Source: Cliona cf. orientalis (Eukaryota > Porifera > Demospongiae > Clionaida > Clionaidae). From it: a DNA stretch of 64,000 nucleotides. The notes beneath the pieces were generated by a model. It had not been told where the DNA came from, ran no database searches, and saw only the letters and a program-made list of their open reading frames with translations. Shown here piece after piece: positions 1 to 64,000 of the stretch (position 1 is its first letter; the number at the start of each line of letters is the position of its first letter). Both the position numbers and the translations under genes were made by a program. The stretch lies in contig OZ005698.1 of NCBI GenBank assembly GCA_963930775.1, forward strand, positions 2,858,501 through 2,922,500. The letters are read 5' to 3'.

Positions 1-194
1 TGGGCAATTACCGGCCTTTTCTTCAGGGGCCACTTCCGGTCGCTAATTACACGCGCATAATCATCCCTGGCCGATTCTGGACACGCCCACCTTCGACCAA
101 AAGCACTCGTATGGCCTCTTCGGCCACGCCCCTTCACGATTCGCTAATTGAATTAGCCATTCCTGACGCTCACGCCCACGCAATTAAATGGTAC

Positions 195-1080
195 CTTAAC
201 AATTCAGTCGACTGTTGTAATAGAAGGCAATTGTATAACTCTATATGCTGATGACATGCTATTATATAAAATCATTAACAATCCATAAGATTTCATCTGT
301 GTACAACAGGGCATCAACAACGTTTGACGCTGGGTCACTGGAAGCAATCTCTTGACTAAACTCTGCATAGTGCAAAACTATGATGGTAACAAGGCGTAGA
401 ACAAGAGCGATTCCAGTCCCTGAACTGAAATTGTATGGGCAAGCCTTAGAAAGAGTCTTTGAATACAAGTATCTACGTGTAACTCTCTCATATAACCTAT
501 CATGGTCACCTCATGTCGAAAAGATTGTGGCAAAGACTCAAAGGCTTACAGGAATGCTATACCGGCAGCTCTATCAATGGTCATATCCTGAGACTCTCCT
601 TAAGATCTATTTGTCTGTGATTAGGCCACATCTTGAATATGCTACCCCTGTGTGGAGTCCTAATTTAATCAAAGATGTTAATAAATTGGAACATGTGCAG
701 AGGTTTGTACTTAGAGTGTGCACAAAAGAGTGGAGTACGTCGTACAAGGATCTGCTTGAGAAGTGCCATGTACCAGAGCTCTCTACTAGGAGGGATCACC
801 TTATATAGTCTCGGCCTCCTACATAAATTCATTAATGGAGAATGTATCCTACCGAATGCTCCTCTCTTGACCTACTCTACGTACCACCTACTCGTCTCCA
901 CATGCTCAAATGTAGCTAATAGATATGTCTTGCCTTTTGCGCATACCAACTTGCTCCAGGGCTCATACTTTCATTGCGCAATATCATTGTTGAACTCTCT
1001 TCCTTTGTCAGTATAACAACCACCACATCCCTACCCTCCTTTAAAAGGATGTTAACACACGTTCATTAAATCCTAGCTAA
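195..1080 (+). mobile_element. Degenerate non-LTR retrotransposon (LINE) reverse transcriptase fragment
   Basis: The fragment reads as the C-terminal half of a LINE reverse transcriptase. The catalytic YADD box is encoded at 244-255 and is followed within a few codons by in-frame stops. After a frame change, 380-808 stays open and reads YLRVTLSYNLSWSPHVEKI and then IRPHLEYATPVWSP, typical of the RT thumb and C-terminal region. After a second shift near 800-815 it continues to NSLPLSV and a stop near 1016. Three frames are needed and no endonuclease domain is visible, so the copy is dead and 5'-truncated. The family cannot be fixed by eye; a CR1/L2/Jockey-type clade is plausible. Confidence 0.8.

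Positions 1081-64000
<62,920 letters not shown>

Overview
The window looks like one locus of an early-branching metazoan, most likely a demosponge. It is AT-rich, has many very short GT-AG introns (down to 50 bp) and carries scavenger-receptor cysteine-rich (SRCR) and calcium-binding EGF domains on an enormous scale. The species assignment is an inference: nothing here names it, and other SRCR-rich invertebrates cannot be excluded.

Nearly all of it is a single plus-strand gene model with 81 exons, 2683 to the right edge, open at both ends. The visible coding part is about 11.8 kb (about 3,930 codons). It has 21 SRCR domains (2683-48313), each split by a phase-1 intron into an N-terminal half exon (A) and a C-terminal half exon (B). 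These are followed by 37 calcium-binding EGF exons (51599-63535), 33 of them exactly 123 bp. The last two exons (63652 onward) have left the EGF array and encode an unrecognised extracellular segment. Every SRCR and EGF exon is a multiple of 3 and phase 1-1. This suggests a giant extracellular or membrane-anchored modular protein for adhesion or recognition. The signal peptide and any transmembrane or cytoplasmic part lie outside the window.

The gene grew by block duplication. A four-exon, two-domain cassette was amplified together with its introns (2.7-31 kb). SRCR domains 15-17 were copied as 19-21. EGF 10-14 were copied as EGF 30-34.

The long introns are packed with DNA transposons and MITEs. 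Because the introns themselves are duplicated, several insertions have a paralogous empty site in the same window. Notable elements are a Mutator-like element with 9-bp target duplications and about 660-bp inverted arms (7810-10363), a pogo-like MITE (26647-27219), a 5.7-kb minisatellite that reverses orientation in the middle and is flanked by inverted repeats (40917-46803), a 144-bp near-perfect palindrome (17692-18030) and a 65-bp tandem array (24990-26118). A decayed LINE reverse transcriptase lies at the left edge (about 195-1080). No second host gene, true tRNA, rRNA or CRISPR array was found.
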